Assembly (NCBI GenBank): GCA_012295275.1
Contig: CM022677.1
Span: forward strand, 23,526,253-23,590,252
Direction: 5' to 3'
From: Chrysomallon squamiferum
Taxonomy: Eukaryota > Mollusca > Gastropoda > Neomphalida > Peltospiridae
DNA length: 64,000 bases
Translations under genes and position numbers: made by a program
Shown here: in pieces, positions 14,619 through 25,301 of the stretch
Layout: each line of letters starts with the position of its first letter
Position numbering within the stretch: position 1 is the first letter of the stretch
The notes under the pieces: generated by a model
Told to the model about the DNA's origin: nothing
Databases searched by the model: none
The model's input: only the letters and a program-made list of their open reading frames with translations

Positions 14619-15221
14619 CATTTGTACCATATTAACGTTTCAGAAAAGGCGAAATCGCTGGACCCAGATGAAGCAGGTAAGAAGAAAACATACAGGTCCG
14701 ATTCACAGAAACAACATCTTTTCGATCATTGTTCTGTGTAGCATAATTAAATATGTTTTTCATTTAATATGATAATTTTATACCAAATTACTGAACTGTA
14801 AGCAACTGTATTCGTTTGTTGAAAACTGTATATAAGTTCTTTCTAGATGTTATCATAGATATACTTTCTTCAGTCAGAAATTGTGAAAAAGAAAATGAAA
14901 TAAAAATTAAAATAAATGATATAAACACGTAACTCCTTATTTCGTTAGAAATAAATGTGGCTATTTGTTGCCTTAGATTATGGTAATAATTTCATGTACT
15001 TTGATAACTGCTATTAATTCGAAGACTATTACTTGTTTTAAACTTTGAACTTTATACAACACAGGTTAATGCCATTTACTATTATTTTTTATTTCTAATT
15101 TTATTTTTGATTATTATTATTTTATATAATATGTCTTTGCAGTAGCAATGCAGTATACTTCAGGGTTTTTTGGTTCATCACTGGCTTTGGTTATTCTAAT
15201 TTACGTTGCATACACAGTTCG

Positions 15222-15272
<51 letters not shown>

Positions 15273-16039
15273 GTGTGTGTATATGTATGTCTGTGTGTGT
15301 GTTTGTGTGTGTGTGTGTGGATATTAATCAAAATAATTTAAGGGGCAGATGATATTTTCAGCATTAGTTTCTGAATGGCCAGATATCTTACGTAGATCAT
15401 AATGTCACACACTATATTAATGAAACTGGTACAGTTCCAAATTCTATAACAATAGAAGATCGAGGAAGTATACTAACCTGGCTTCGGGATGGCAACATAC
15501 AAAGAAAGTCTGAGACCCACTTTAGCGATGGTACTGTGACGGAAGAATATTTTTACCTTCCGCCTGTAAAATGTTAGATCTATCATGATCGTTGATTCGG
15601 TCTGCTGAATCCATGAAAAGAAAACTTGAATTCCCCTGGGAACCTGGATTCATTACCGCCTTCCGAGCAACAAGGGTAAAGGATTTTTTTACTAGAACTA
15701 GAGTCTGATCGAACCATACGAAATTGCCCAGGAACCAATAATGTACGCTGCCGTCGCCAGATTGTTAGACATCGACACCTACGTGGTCAACGACATGACT
15801 GGTACACTCGTCTTTAGCGCCGGCAGCGTGTTCATGGTGGTCGAGTACTGTTCACAGAAGAATGCACGTTCAACGTCGAATTACAAACTTCCAGCAGAAC
15901 GCGTCGTTGATGTTAAAGTCAGATGTAGCAATTATCTCCTACTGTTTCTGTATCATCTCTGTATTTTTTTGTGCCATATTTCCGAGACGTAACGAATAAT
16001 GAATAATACTGAAAGTTAAAATCAGAGTTTTAAAATGCT

Positions 16040-16075
<36 letters not shown>

Positions 16076-16160
16076 ACTCAACAGATTTAGACTTATTAGA
16101 CGGAGACAGGACGACGACATGGAATCGCAGTTGTACATCAAAGACAAATCCAAACATTGA
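2874..16160 (+). CDS. Gene A: TSP1-domain, micro-exon-rich single-pass membrane protein (spliced, whole span)
   Basis: Predicted type I membrane protein. Reading 5' to 3': leader exon (2874-2940, ATG at 2889), 33-nt exon, TSP1 (4545-4730), 33-nt exon, TSP1 (6078-6263), ten 33-nt exons (6699-11288), TSP1 (11644-11829), TSP1 (12606-12791), three 33-nt exons (13331-14676), TM exon (15143-15221) and tail exon (16085-16160). Every join up to the TM exon is phase 1, the TM exon is phase 1-2, and the tail starts in phase 2. Joining all intact exons gives one open frame of 482 codons including the stop, without the stop-bearing 21-nt exon at 12971. TSP1 domains usually bind glycosaminoglycans, matrix or other receptors at the cell surface; no ligand can be named here. 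The splicing model was read by eye and exon usage is unknown. The leader peptide is only weakly signal-like. Confidence 0.7.
2941..4073. other. Gene A intron, no exon seen
   Basis: AT-rich, with an ACT triplet repeat (about 3616-3667), an AAAT repeat near 3690 and an ATT repeat (about 3978-4044) running up to the next micro-exon. No splice-flanked TSP1 or micro-exon was recognised. Confidence 0.5.
4074..4106 (+). CDS. Gene A micro-exon 1 (33 nt, GKSKSMEGDST)
   Basis: Acceptor GTTTTAG, donor ACAG|GTAAG, phase 1-1, 33 nt. It follows an ATT repeat, as the other gene A micro-exons do, and links the leader to the first TSP1 domain. Confidence 0.65.
4545..4730 (+). CDS. Gene A TSP1 domain exon 1
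   Basis: Acceptor AAACAG, donor CCAG|GTAATG, 186 nt, phase 1-1. It encodes VDGGWSEW, then DCSVTCGKG, and ends in APCP. There are six cysteines in canonical TSP1 spacing and a WxxW motif of the kind that is C-mannosylated in TSP1 proteins. A near-identical copy follows at 6078. Confidence 0.85.
5017..5049 (+). CDS. Gene A micro-exon 2 (33 nt, GNSKSFVAGLA)
   Basis: Acceptor ATTCAG after an ATT repeat, donor GCAG|GTAAG, 33 nt, phase 1-1. It joins TSP1 exons 1 and 2. It is less acidic than the later copies. Confidence 0.65.
5408..5432 (+). pseudogene. Dead gene A micro-exon copy
   Basis: The exon body is recognisable (AAATCGTTGGAAGCAGATG then ATGCAG), but the donor reads ATAAG instead of GTAAG and there is no acceptor AG in place. 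It lies at the position expected for a tandem copy, after a long ATT tract. Confidence 0.65.
6078..6263 (+). CDS. Gene A TSP1 domain exon 2
   Basis: Acceptor AAACAG, donor CCAG|GTAATG, 186 nt, phase 1-1, six cysteines, VDGGWSDW start and PPCP end. It differs from the 4545 exon by a handful of codons, and the upstream intron is also shared (a TATACAGACTAGATTATG block in both), so the exon was duplicated with flanking intron about 1.53 kb away. Confidence 0.85.
6699..11288 (+). CDS. Gene A tandem array of ten 33-nt micro-exons
   Basis: Ten exons, each 33 nt and phase 1-1: 6699-6731 (GKSESLEEDDA), 7215-7247 (ATSESLEENDL), 7652-7684 (GKSESLEGDDT), 8253-8285 (GKSESLEGDDA), 8747-8779 (GKSESLEPDDA), 9253-9285 (DKTKSLEGDEA), 9755-9787 (GKSESLEGDNA), 10236-10268 (EKGKSLHPDEA), 10786-10818 (VTSEPLEEDYF) and 11256-11288 (EQFEVWEDDVA). 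Spacing is 437-601 bp. The intron is copied too: after the donor comes GTAAGAAGAAAACATACAG-like sequence, and before the acceptor a (CTT)n(ATT)n tract then AACGTTTCAG. Together they would add up to 110 acidic residues as a stalk between TSP1 domains. Odd signals: GC donor at 7684; GAG acceptors at 6699, 7652, 8253 and 10786. Which exons are used in mRNA is unknown. Confidence 0.75.
11644..11829 (+). CDS. Gene A TSP1 domain exon 3
   Basis: 186 nt, phase 1-1, donor CCAG|GTAATA. It encodes VDGGWSSW, ECNATCGDG and an end in VTCP, with six cysteines. The acceptor is a weak AAAAG with little pyrimidine tract, unlike the CAG of the sister exons, so inclusion may be regulated or inefficient. Confidence 0.8.
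12093..12125 (+). pseudogene. Dead gene A micro-exon between TSP1 exons 3 and 4
   Basis: The 33-nt body still aligns with the micro-exon family (TATATCACTGG, then GCCCAG), but the acceptor reads CTG, the donor reads ATAAA, and an in-frame TAG is present. Length is kept while both splice sites are lost. Confidence 0.6.
12606..12791 (+). CDS. Gene A TSP1 domain exon 4
   Basis: Acceptor TAACAG, donor ACAG|GTAATC, 186 nt, phase 1-1. It encodes VDGGWSSW, TCSVTCGNG and an end in HPCT, with six cysteines in canonical spacing. It is the last TSP1 domain before the membrane stalk. Confidence 0.85.
12971..12991 (+). CDS. Gene A 21-nt micro-exon carrying an in-frame stop
   Basis: Good acceptor GCTTCAG and donor AAAG|GTAAAT flank 21 nt. 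In phase 1 it reads G-L-V-E-A-stop. If included, the protein would end after TSP1 exon 4, before the membrane segment, giving a soluble form, or the mRNA would be degraded. It could equally be a decayed copy that is never used. Confidence 0.4.
13331..14676 (+). CDS. Gene A membrane-proximal micro-exons (three usable, one dead)
   Basis: Usable 33-nt phase 1-1 exons: 13331-13363 (GNQKSLQSIDL), 14088-14120 (GKAKSLHPGEA) and 14644-14676 (EKAKSLDPDEA). They form the stalk between the last TSP1 domain and the membrane. A further copy at about 13591-13617 keeps its body and donor but has no acceptor that preserves the frame. Copies 14088 and 14644 share nearly identical flanking introns, including a TA microsatellite in one, so they are a recent duplicate pair. 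Confidence 0.7.
15143..15221 (+). CDS. Gene A transmembrane exon
   Basis: Acceptor CTTTGCAG, 79 nt, enters in phase 1 and leaves in phase 2 (donor CG|GTACTC). It encodes VAMQYTSGFFGSS then LALVILIYVAYTV and Arg, a hydrophobic run of about 20 residues suited to one membrane pass. The donor is weak and runs straight into a CT repeat (15224-15267). The equivalent exons of genes B, C and D have the same phase pattern. Confidence 0.7.
15222..16084. repeat. CT microsatellites around the gene A TM-tail intron
   Basis: A (CT)n tract lies at 15224-15267, followed by GT-rich sequence to about 15318; another (CT)n lies at 16045-16072, just before the tail acceptor. The middle (15350-15990) is more GC-balanced, with an 83-codon open stretch at 15741-15992 that has no matching splice sites; it may be a mobile-element fragment. 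CT tracts at both ends of an intron could bind a polypyrimidine-tract protein, which is inference. Confidence 0.5.
16085..16160 (+). CDS. Gene A cytoplasmic tail exon
   Basis: Acceptor CTCAACAG after a CT tract. In phase 2 it reads RFRLIRRRQDDD, then MESQLYIKDKSKH and TGA at 16158-16160. A basic cluster right after the membrane segment fits the positive-inside rule. Read in phase 1, as if the TM exon were skipped, the exon stays open for 37 more codons to a TGA at 16198. Confidence 0.6.
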
Positions 16161-16380
16161 AAGTCAAAGGAATGAGGAAAGCAGATCAATATATATTTGA
16201 ACTGATGTTTGTTCTCGAGTTCTCTTTTGTTCAACTGACAAAAAACAAAACCCAATATGTACAAAATATGTACATATTTCAGTGTAATGTAAGGTTTTTA
16301 ACCATCTGATAAGGATAGATATAAACAATTTTTGTATTAACATATTCTTACAAAGTCATGTTTTCAAGAGTGTGTATTGA

Positions 16381-16439
<59 letters not shown>

Positions 16440-16555
16440 GTGATTAGTGTTATTTAAATATGATTAAAACAATGTAGACTTTCGATTTATAAAAGTTTCT
16501 ATTTGGTCATTTTCATTAATTTTTTTAAATTAATTTATGAAAAAAAAAAGTCTGA

Positions 16556-16561
16556 AATAAA
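16556..16561 (+). terminator. Possible polyadenylation signal of gene A
   Basis: AATAAA about 400 bases after the stop codon, the first canonical hexamer I found after the tail exon. An ATT repeat (16384-16438) lies between. Use is not demonstrated. Confidence 0.3.
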
Positions 16562-17549
16562 TGCACCTCACTGAATAATTTTTAAAGAACTCCTATTTTT
16601 TTTTTAATTTATTGAAAACTGGATACCAGAGAGTGTTCGACTAAATATAATTTTTTTTAATTAATTTAAAAAATGGATACCAGTTCAGTACGACTAACTA
16701 TAATTTCAAATAACTAATTTAACAAATAAATGCTTCGGAAATACAAACTGCCTTTTTAAATATCAGGTATTCTGTTATTGAGCTAAAAAAAACTTTATTC
16801 CAGTCTTTAAGGCAACCGAGAACAAAGAAAAGTGACTATGACCAGAGTTAAGAAGTAAATAATTTGTAAAGATATTCATGATGTTATTCTGATGTTTTAG
16901 CTATATTAATTATTGCACAGTATTTCATTATGCACAGAATGAATTTTGAGTTTCTTCAGTGCATCAACTAGGGGAAATATTCAAAGCTGATCATGCTACA
17001 GAATGATGAAAAGGAGATGAAAGTTTTCTTAGCAGTATCGTACCGTCTCTTTATATCTTTGGAATATGAAATGCAAACCAAAATATTAATTACTGATATT
17101 TTTGTTTGTAGGGATGAATGTGCACGAAGACATATTTATTAACAGTACAGCATACACTCAGCCACGAGCGAAAACACACACACATACACACTGACGGAGG
17201 GAGATAGGGAATACTGTCATATTATTATTGATGTTTATATATATGTGTATGTATTTATTTAATACGTATGTATGTACGTGTGTTTGTATTTGAACCAGAA
17301 CCTGCATTCTGTTGAGACTGGACAGTACTGCGACTCTTTATGTAATAATTAAAATAATTATTTTATATTATAATAAATAAATCGTTGATTACGATACATG
17401 CTCTGTGGTTCTAAAAAATTATAATTATTATTATCATTATAAGCATAACAGAATAATATTAACTACTAAACCGAATATTACTGTTCTTGTTTCCATTTGC
17501 GGTTGTTTGCTTGTAAAACCAAAATTAACTTTCCGATACCTAAAACATG
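16562..17549. other. Intergenic between genes A and B
   Basis: AT-rich, with short CA and TA microsatellites near 17176 and 17236. No open frame, exon or RNA gene was recognised. Confidence 0.5.
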
Positions 17550-17960
17550 AAATGTGGCAGACTTGAGAGAAACGTGTAATTTGCATAATTTGACATAGAA
17601 CGATTTATTTTGAAATGTTAAATTTATCCGTTGTTTACCTAAGATAACATGTCCCCCCCCAAAAAAAAAAAAAAACGAATACTGGTGATGAAGCTGAATA
17701 TGTATACTACGTCATGATATTTGTTTTTGAAATGATGTGAAAATAATGACGAAACAGGAACGCGGGGCAAGAACACGTCACAACCATCGGGCGAACTTCC
17801 GCAGCGGCGCACTTACATCGTTTGTCACATGAACGCATTGTTGTTGGTCAAAATGAATATTCATCAACAAATATACTTCCGTCGTGCTCGACGCTCTGTA
17901 TTTAATATACGACGACTGCAGACGACACTTGTAACTAAGTGATTTTGAAAAATCGCTGAT
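17550..17960 (+). promoter_or_regulatory. Putative promoter of gene B
   Basis: Similar in order and wording to 481-900 before gene A (GTTGTTTACC, GATGAAGCTGAA, AAATAATGAC). It has ACGTCA-type words near 17708 and 17785 and a TATA-like TATTTAATATA near 17898. A plausible untranslated first exon ends at about 18016 (ATGTCAG|GTAAAT). Confidence 0.4.
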
Positions 17961-18817
17961 TCAGCTTTCATCAAACAGTTTGTTGGAAGTGATAAGCTAC
18001 ACGACTATATGTCAGGTAAATGGGTTGATTCAAATAATTAAATCATCACTTTGGGGTTTACCTACTTCACTCCCTAGCTCAGATCCAAATAAAATTTTAA
18101 TTGATATTATTTTAAATAAGAATAAGAAACAATTAGAAAAAAATACACACAAAATAAAAAAAATAAAAAAATAAAAAATAAAAAGATAAAAAAAATAAAA
18201 AAAATAAAACAAACAGTGGGAATGTTTATTTATAAATATTCAAACGTGTATGAATTCTTTTCTGCTCTTGTTAAAAGTAATGGTAACATCAGATACGAAA
18301 TACCTACATGCATATCTTTATTTAAAAATTTCTTTTAAATAAATAATCAAATAAACTGCTTGGTACTCACGTATCACATTTGTGAAAGTTTATCATTATC
18401 ATCATCATCAGTTATTATTACTGTTTTTAAAATAATCGGTCGCATTGTTTTCCTCTGGCTTGAAAAGAAAAATACTAACAACTGAAATAAATAAATAAAT
18501 AAATAAATCATTCTCGTGAAACAAAAAAATGAAGAAAAAAATCAAACAATTATGTTAAGAGGCATGACGTCACAGTGCAGTTTTTTGTGTTTTCTTTTTA
18601 AATCGGAACTAAAATAATAAATAAATAAATAAATAAATGAATAATGAAATACAAGAAAACATAAATAATACTTTGCTACCTTTTAATATTTCACTTTTTC
18701 TAAATGATTTTGGAATCTTAAATTTGTATCTATCTATCTATGTATGTATGTATGTAACAGTGTATCTAACCGTTAGCTGTATGATTGTTATTTTTTGTGT
18801 GGGTTCTTTTTCCACAG

Positions 18818-18883
18818 ATAGACAAATCGACATGAGATCTGTAATTGTACTAGCGGTAATTCAGAAATGTTTGCTTTTATACG
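18818..18883 (+). CDS. Gene B leader exon with signal-like peptide
   Basis: Acceptor TTCCACAG, ATG at 18832, reading MRSVIVLAVIQKCLLLY, with donor G|GTTTGT in phase 1. It is short and hydrophobic with an early Arg, consistent with a signal peptide whose cleavage site falls in the next exon. It has the same 52 coding nt as the gene A leader. Confidence 0.65.
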
Positions 18884-20518
18884 GTTTGTATAATTTGATC
18901 ACTGTTTTACTTATTACTGGCTACAATTTGTTTTGCATTCGCGTCGTATATTTTTAAGTTTGTTACTGGTTATTTGTAAGCATTATTAACAAATAACTCA
19001 GAATTAAATACTTAATTTATGTTTGTGTTTAATTGTTAACACCTTTGCGAGCGTTCGTAAAAATATATTTAAATACGCATTTACGATAACGAAAGATACG
19101 TTGTTCACAAAAAGAATAAAAACTAGTTTTAAGATTCATTAGCAACGTTTACTGTACAAACAGCCTTTGCGCTGCTGAAATTATTTTTATTATTATTTTT
19201 ATCAACCCTGGCTGGACCTAGGGCTGGATATATAATATATAATATATAGATATAGATATATATATGGAATTTGTTTTTATAATCTATGTTCACTGGACAG
19301 TATGCGCGTTTATATGTTTACGCAAATGGACACGTGATGCGAATATCCATTACAGCTGACGCAACGTGGGGATTTTGGACTTTGATTTATGAAGGCGACT
19401 GTGAGGATACTTGTTTCCGAGCGAATCATCTCATTAGGGAGTTTAACAACGACAGTGTGCATGGTGGAAAAGATCCAGCTGGAATTACCGCCAAAATAGT
19501 ATTCACGAATTGCACAGGAGGTAACTGTAATCCAGGTTAGCAATCCATTTTTCTTCTTCTTCTTCTTTTTCTTCTGATGTATTATAAATAAGATATTTTA
19601 TGATTATTTTTATTGATAAACTTTTTAACTAACTAACTAACTAATTAATAAATATAATTATTATTATTATTATTGTTGTTTTTGTAGTTTTTGTAGAAGT
19701 CATCGTCATCATATTAGTAATATAAATAAATAATTATTTACATATTTATTGTTGCCATACTGTATTTTTCACATTTGCAGCTGAACCGAAAACATTAGTA
19801 CATGGTAAGTGACTTTTACATATTTCATTTCGTAGCAGTTTAGTTTATTTTAAAATACGTTGACTCTGTAACATTTATCCAGATGGAGATTTGATAGTGG
19901 AACTGCTTTGACTTTCTAAAAATTTTCCAGGAATTTGGACACCGTGGGAACCAGCGACGACTGTACAGTGCACAGACACGTGCACCAGACTGTCACTTTA
20001 CGCTCGACACTGTAAACCCCGGTTTACATGTTCTGGTGGCTATTTCAAACAGTCTTTCGAAACATGCTCAAACGGATTCTGTCATATAGGTACGTATATT
20101 TTGTTGGCAATGTGTAGAAAAAACACTTAAAAAACAACAACATCCATAAGAACACAAATATGTAATCACGTTCAAAACAAAATACAACGAATTTTACAGA
20201 AATAAGAATTTTATTAAAAATCACGAAGCAAAGAATGAAATGGATGTAAGAAGCAAATCGATTTTTTGTCTGTGAGTGGACGGAGGTGGACGTAAAATGG
20301 AGTCTAAATGAGGTCCCAGGAGACCGACTAAATGTGCACACGCGTGTATCTGAGTGTAAGAAAAACAACTGCAAGCCAGATTTATTTAAAGTAATTCTCG
20401 TAATCTTTTGTTCTCAACATCCGCTGAAAAAGTCGTTAACGGTTACATTTAGAAAGTTGTCAAAATCCAAAAAAAAAATAAAAATCCTCATTTTTTTTTT
20501 TTTTTACGGAGGGATATG

Positions 20519-20561
<43 letters not shown>

Positions 20562-21237
20562 TCCATTTATCTTTGTTCTGTTATTTCTGTCTCTGGTAAT
20601 AATAGTTTTAATAATGCTGATGATGAATACGACAGTGACAAACAATTCAGTCATGCGGCGACATTTCTTTTCTTTTCTCGCAAATGCTAAAGTTGTTATT
20701 AACAAGGTAACAGAGTCGATTACAGCACTGTACATAACAGCTTTCATAGCATTAAAATATAACTGATGATAAATATGACAGCTAATAAATGACTGGTTTA
20801 CATTCACTTACATGGATTTATGGCGTTATTGGTGTTGCTCCTGTACTACATCTAATATGTGGCTTCTTACTATGAATTATTTTTATTGTTGTTGTTGTTG
20901 TTAATATTTATTATTAATATTATTTCCGTTATTAAATTTGTGTGTGTGTGTGTGTGTGTGTGCAAGTTAACAATATTATATATATATATATATATATTTT
21001 TTTTTAGTTGATGATTCCTGGAGTGAATGGGTGTTAGATTCAAACAAATGCAGTGTGACATGTGGGAATGGTATGCAAATCGCTGTATACATTAGAGGAT
21101 GCATGAATCCTGCACCAAAAGACGGAGGAGAAATATGCCAAGGAAATGACACGAAAAGAAAAACATCTACTTGTGTACGGGAAAAGTGTTCATGTAATGG
21201 AACTTAGCTGTAGCATTATAATTCTTCTTTTTCTTTT

Positions 21238-21333
<96 letters not shown>

Positions 21334-21987
21334 GTTTTAAAGGTATTTATACAATAGTCTCCTCTTTTCATTTTCTTCTTGTACGTCACATCTCTGAACG
21401 AAGCACTAGAAGATAAAATAAATTTAGAATTTTTGAATGTCATTGTTATAATGCGTGTATCAGCTTTGCTTTACGTATGTGTGTGTATATATATATATGT
21501 GTGAGGGGCGTTAATCGTGCGTGTGTCTACGTGTTGTTCTACGTTGTATGAAAACAGATGCAGGTGGGTCAGGGTGGAGCAGTTGGTGGAGTGGACCTGT
21601 GGGCGACTGTGCACCAAACTGTCTGCAAAAGTGGATGTATTATAGAGGTGCAAATATAAGGAATCTGGATCACCGCCATTTGTTGAAAGGCTTGTATAGT
21701 TTACTGAAATTTAAAAGATGCATAGGGCATTACTGTGAAACAGGTAAGTCATTAATAATTTATTTCTTTTATTTACCTTTATTGTTTGTTTTTTCTTCTT
21801 TCTTTTTGTTAATTATATATATATATATGATACTGAGAATATCTTAAAAATAGGTTTTAGTTAGACATCTTTATAAATAAATTGATTAATTATCAAATAA
21901 TAAATGTTCATAAATAATCGTACTAATATAATTAATAGAAATAACAGTGGCAGGATTAATAAAATAATTTTACTTATTTATCATGTG

Positions 21988-22042
<55 letters not shown>

Positions 22043-23073
22043 TTATTTACATTTTCAGTTAGATACTTTGGTGAGTTACTTTGAATTATTTTCTTCTTTG
22101 TAATAGTTTTAGTTATTTAATAATACTATGAAGAGAAAAATACAGTTCAGTGTAACATCTCTATTATGATCCACCCTTTTTATAGAAAAGCTGGCTTAAA
22201 TGCCTCTAAAATTAAACATCAAACCTTTATTCAATTTCCAGGCTCTTGGTCTGAGTGGACACTACAGCAGAATGGATCATGTACAAAAATGTGTGGCAGG
22301 AAGCTTTTGTACAGACGTAGTTGTTACCCCAACGACACATGTCGCGGTACTTTTGAGAAGAAATACTTGGATTACTGCACAGACGGCAGTTGTGATGTTC
22401 GTAAGTCAAAGATTTTGTAAGATTTTTAGTCGTTTCTTTTTATATTACTATTATTATTATTATTATTATTGTTATTGTAGTTGTTGTTGTTGTTGTTGTT
22501 ATTATTATTATGTTTGTTATTTATTAATATGTTTTCTTCTTAAATACATTTCAGTGATCAGTATCATAACTATTACTATGAACCTAATACTAAATAATAA
22601 ATAAATGAATAAATAAAAATACATGACATGCTGACTTTTTTTTTTTTATCTTACACTTTCTTCAGCCAGAAAGCCTGGAGTTACAATTTTTATAAAGAGG
22701 ATATTAGTAGCAGAAATGCCAGTAGAGTGTGCATTTTTATTATAATGCAAATAAAACACTATTGTTTTACATTTAATTAAGGCGATGGAGGTTGGAGTTC
22801 CTGGAAAGATAATACAGGAAACTGCTCGGTCACGTGTGGTGGGGGTTTACGTCAGATCGTACAGAAAAGGAAATGTAATAACCCAGAACCAGTCAAAGGG
22901 GGCAGGGACTGTGAGGGTTTCAGTACACATTTTATTACACAGACTTGCAAAGTCAGTCCGTGTCCTGGTAAGAAAGTATTAACTTAAACAAATGTTTGTC
23001 ATTCTCCTCTGTTAGTACATACAACAATACGCTTATATTCTGTTTCACACTCACACGCACAACCACACACACA

Positions 23074-23115
<42 letters not shown>

Positions 23116-23261
23116 TTACAGATTATGATCTCAAATAAGCATTTAAAAAGATAACAGTTTCCTTACGATACAATTTTGAATTACGCTAAACATATAAAAA
23201 TTATTTTAAAAAAGAGCCAACATTCTGTAGTCTAATTTAATTTGACTATATACTAAACTTC

Positions 23262-23315
<54 letters not shown>

Positions 23316-24431
23316 TCTTATTATTGTTATTGTTGTTGTTGTTGTTGTTGTCTTCATTAAAATATTATAATTGTATACTATTTTAATAGTCATTTCATCT
23401 GACTCTGTAATAAATAATTATATAAATATGGTATCAGGAACATCAAGTATAACATGCGATGAGTTCTTAGATAATTTATATTGTAATGTATTATTATAAT
23501 CCCGCACATCCACACACACACATGAAAAAACCAAAATAATGTGATGGTAATTAAAATAGATGAATACAATAATTACTATTTCTAACTTAATTCCTATAGA
23601 AAAAATAAACAACTTTATACTTCCAGACTTGTTATATGTGGTCAGTTAGTTCATTTATCGGTTTACATTTTCTATTTAAGACTTCTTTTGTGGCTAATTT
23701 TTGTTATAAAATCGCAACAGTTCTTAAAGATTGTATTAAGATCAGGCTAATTCTGAAGGAACTAATGAGATAATTACATATATTAACTGTAATACGTATA
23801 AATAACACTTTGAATATCAGATTTATTTCCCGAATTTAATATATAAATATATTTGTTGCAGGAGCAGAGAAAGCAGGTATGTTATCTCTTTATTACTACT
23901 GAAGTGTTGCATGGTTAAAAATATAATTTCAGATATACAAAAGAGGAATCTGGTTGATATTGTTCTATTTTACGTGATTATCAAAACTTGCGTTATCTGA
24001 CTTTAAATAAATTATAATATTTATCATTTATTTAATTATGATGTGATCTGTATATGAGATCTGTCTTTCTCTGTGTTCTAATATAAAATATCAAGATCAG
24101 AACAAATAAAATAGAGTAAAGTGAAAGAAAATTATTAAAATCTCGTTACTATATATACGTCTTTGACTTCTTCTTTCTTTAATATTTTGCAGAAATAGTG
24201 AGTGGAGGTATGTTATCTCATTATTTCCCTTAACATTTAGAAACGGTTCAAAATGTCAGATGTAAAACGTAGAATCTGACTGAAATATTTCTATTTTATG
24301 TGATAATCATAACATGTCTGGTAAAAGATACGTTCTTTCAGAGGTATCATTATACAAGAAAACCTTCAAACTATCACATTAAACACATTTTAATATTTTA
24401 GTTTGATATAATTATTGTGTGATCCATCTGT

Positions 24432-24511
<80 letters not shown>

Positions 24512-25228
24512 TATGTATAATACATATAATTAAAAATAAAATAAAGTAAAATGAAAAAATATTAAAAGCTCATTACCAGATATATCTAACACAATAGATT
24601 TTATGAAATCTTTTCTATAAATTATCTTCAGAATTAATCACTTTGCTACAGACTTATTTATTTATTTATTTATATTTTTTATATTTTAAATAACCAATTT
24701 GTTAATTTGCTGTTAATTAGCATTGGTTGTAAAATACTTGATGTACTGGTAGTAATAACATAATTAGTTATTTCGGTTCTGTGATTAAGTGATTCAATTT
24801 TCTACATAAAATTTCGGCTGTAGCTAATATTTGTTACAAACTCGCAACAGATTGTCTTGACATCAGCCTAATTCTAAGGAAACTATTCTGAAATCATTAA
24901 ATATAAATAATAATTAAAAATCAGATATACTTCTCTCATTTCGTATTTCTTTTATTGAGAGCAGGTATATTATCTCGTTATTTCTGTACTATTTAACTGA
25001 TTAAATGTTATACAGAACTTCTGCTGTGGCTAATATTTGTTACACACTGTTTTTATTTTTTATTTTCAATCAACAGTGAGTGAAGGTATGTTATCCCATA
25101 AGTTCTCTTTAAATTTAGTAATGAATAAAAATATTATTTCAGATCTAAAAAGGCTAATTTGGATGAATTTTTAAAAATATTTTGTGGATGAATTAATAGT
25201 TTTTATGAAAATACTCTTTTGTCATTCC

Positions 25229-25301
<73 letters not shown>

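Noticed and set aside
6600-14640. Regular 0.5-kb spacing of short repeats as a CRISPR array
   Set aside because: Repeats are whole intron-exon units with eukaryotic splice signals; spacing and content do not fit CRISPR, and the genome is animal.
15741-15992. 83-codon frame in the gene A TM-tail intron as an extra exon
   Set aside because: It does not join in phase 2 with sensible splice sites and has no TSP1, TM or micro-exon character; perhaps part of a mobile-element fragment.
19286-19355. ATG at 19286 as the start of a gene B exon
   Set aside because: The leader exon at 18818 already supplies a start, and the acceptor before 19301 would enter the wrong phase and hit a stop; the acceptor at 19355 fits phase 1.
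24950-24970. Possible further gene B micro-exon (GAGCAG then GTATAT)
   Set aside because: Only 5-6 nt would remain after any AG, and the frame would not be kept; probably a decayed copy.
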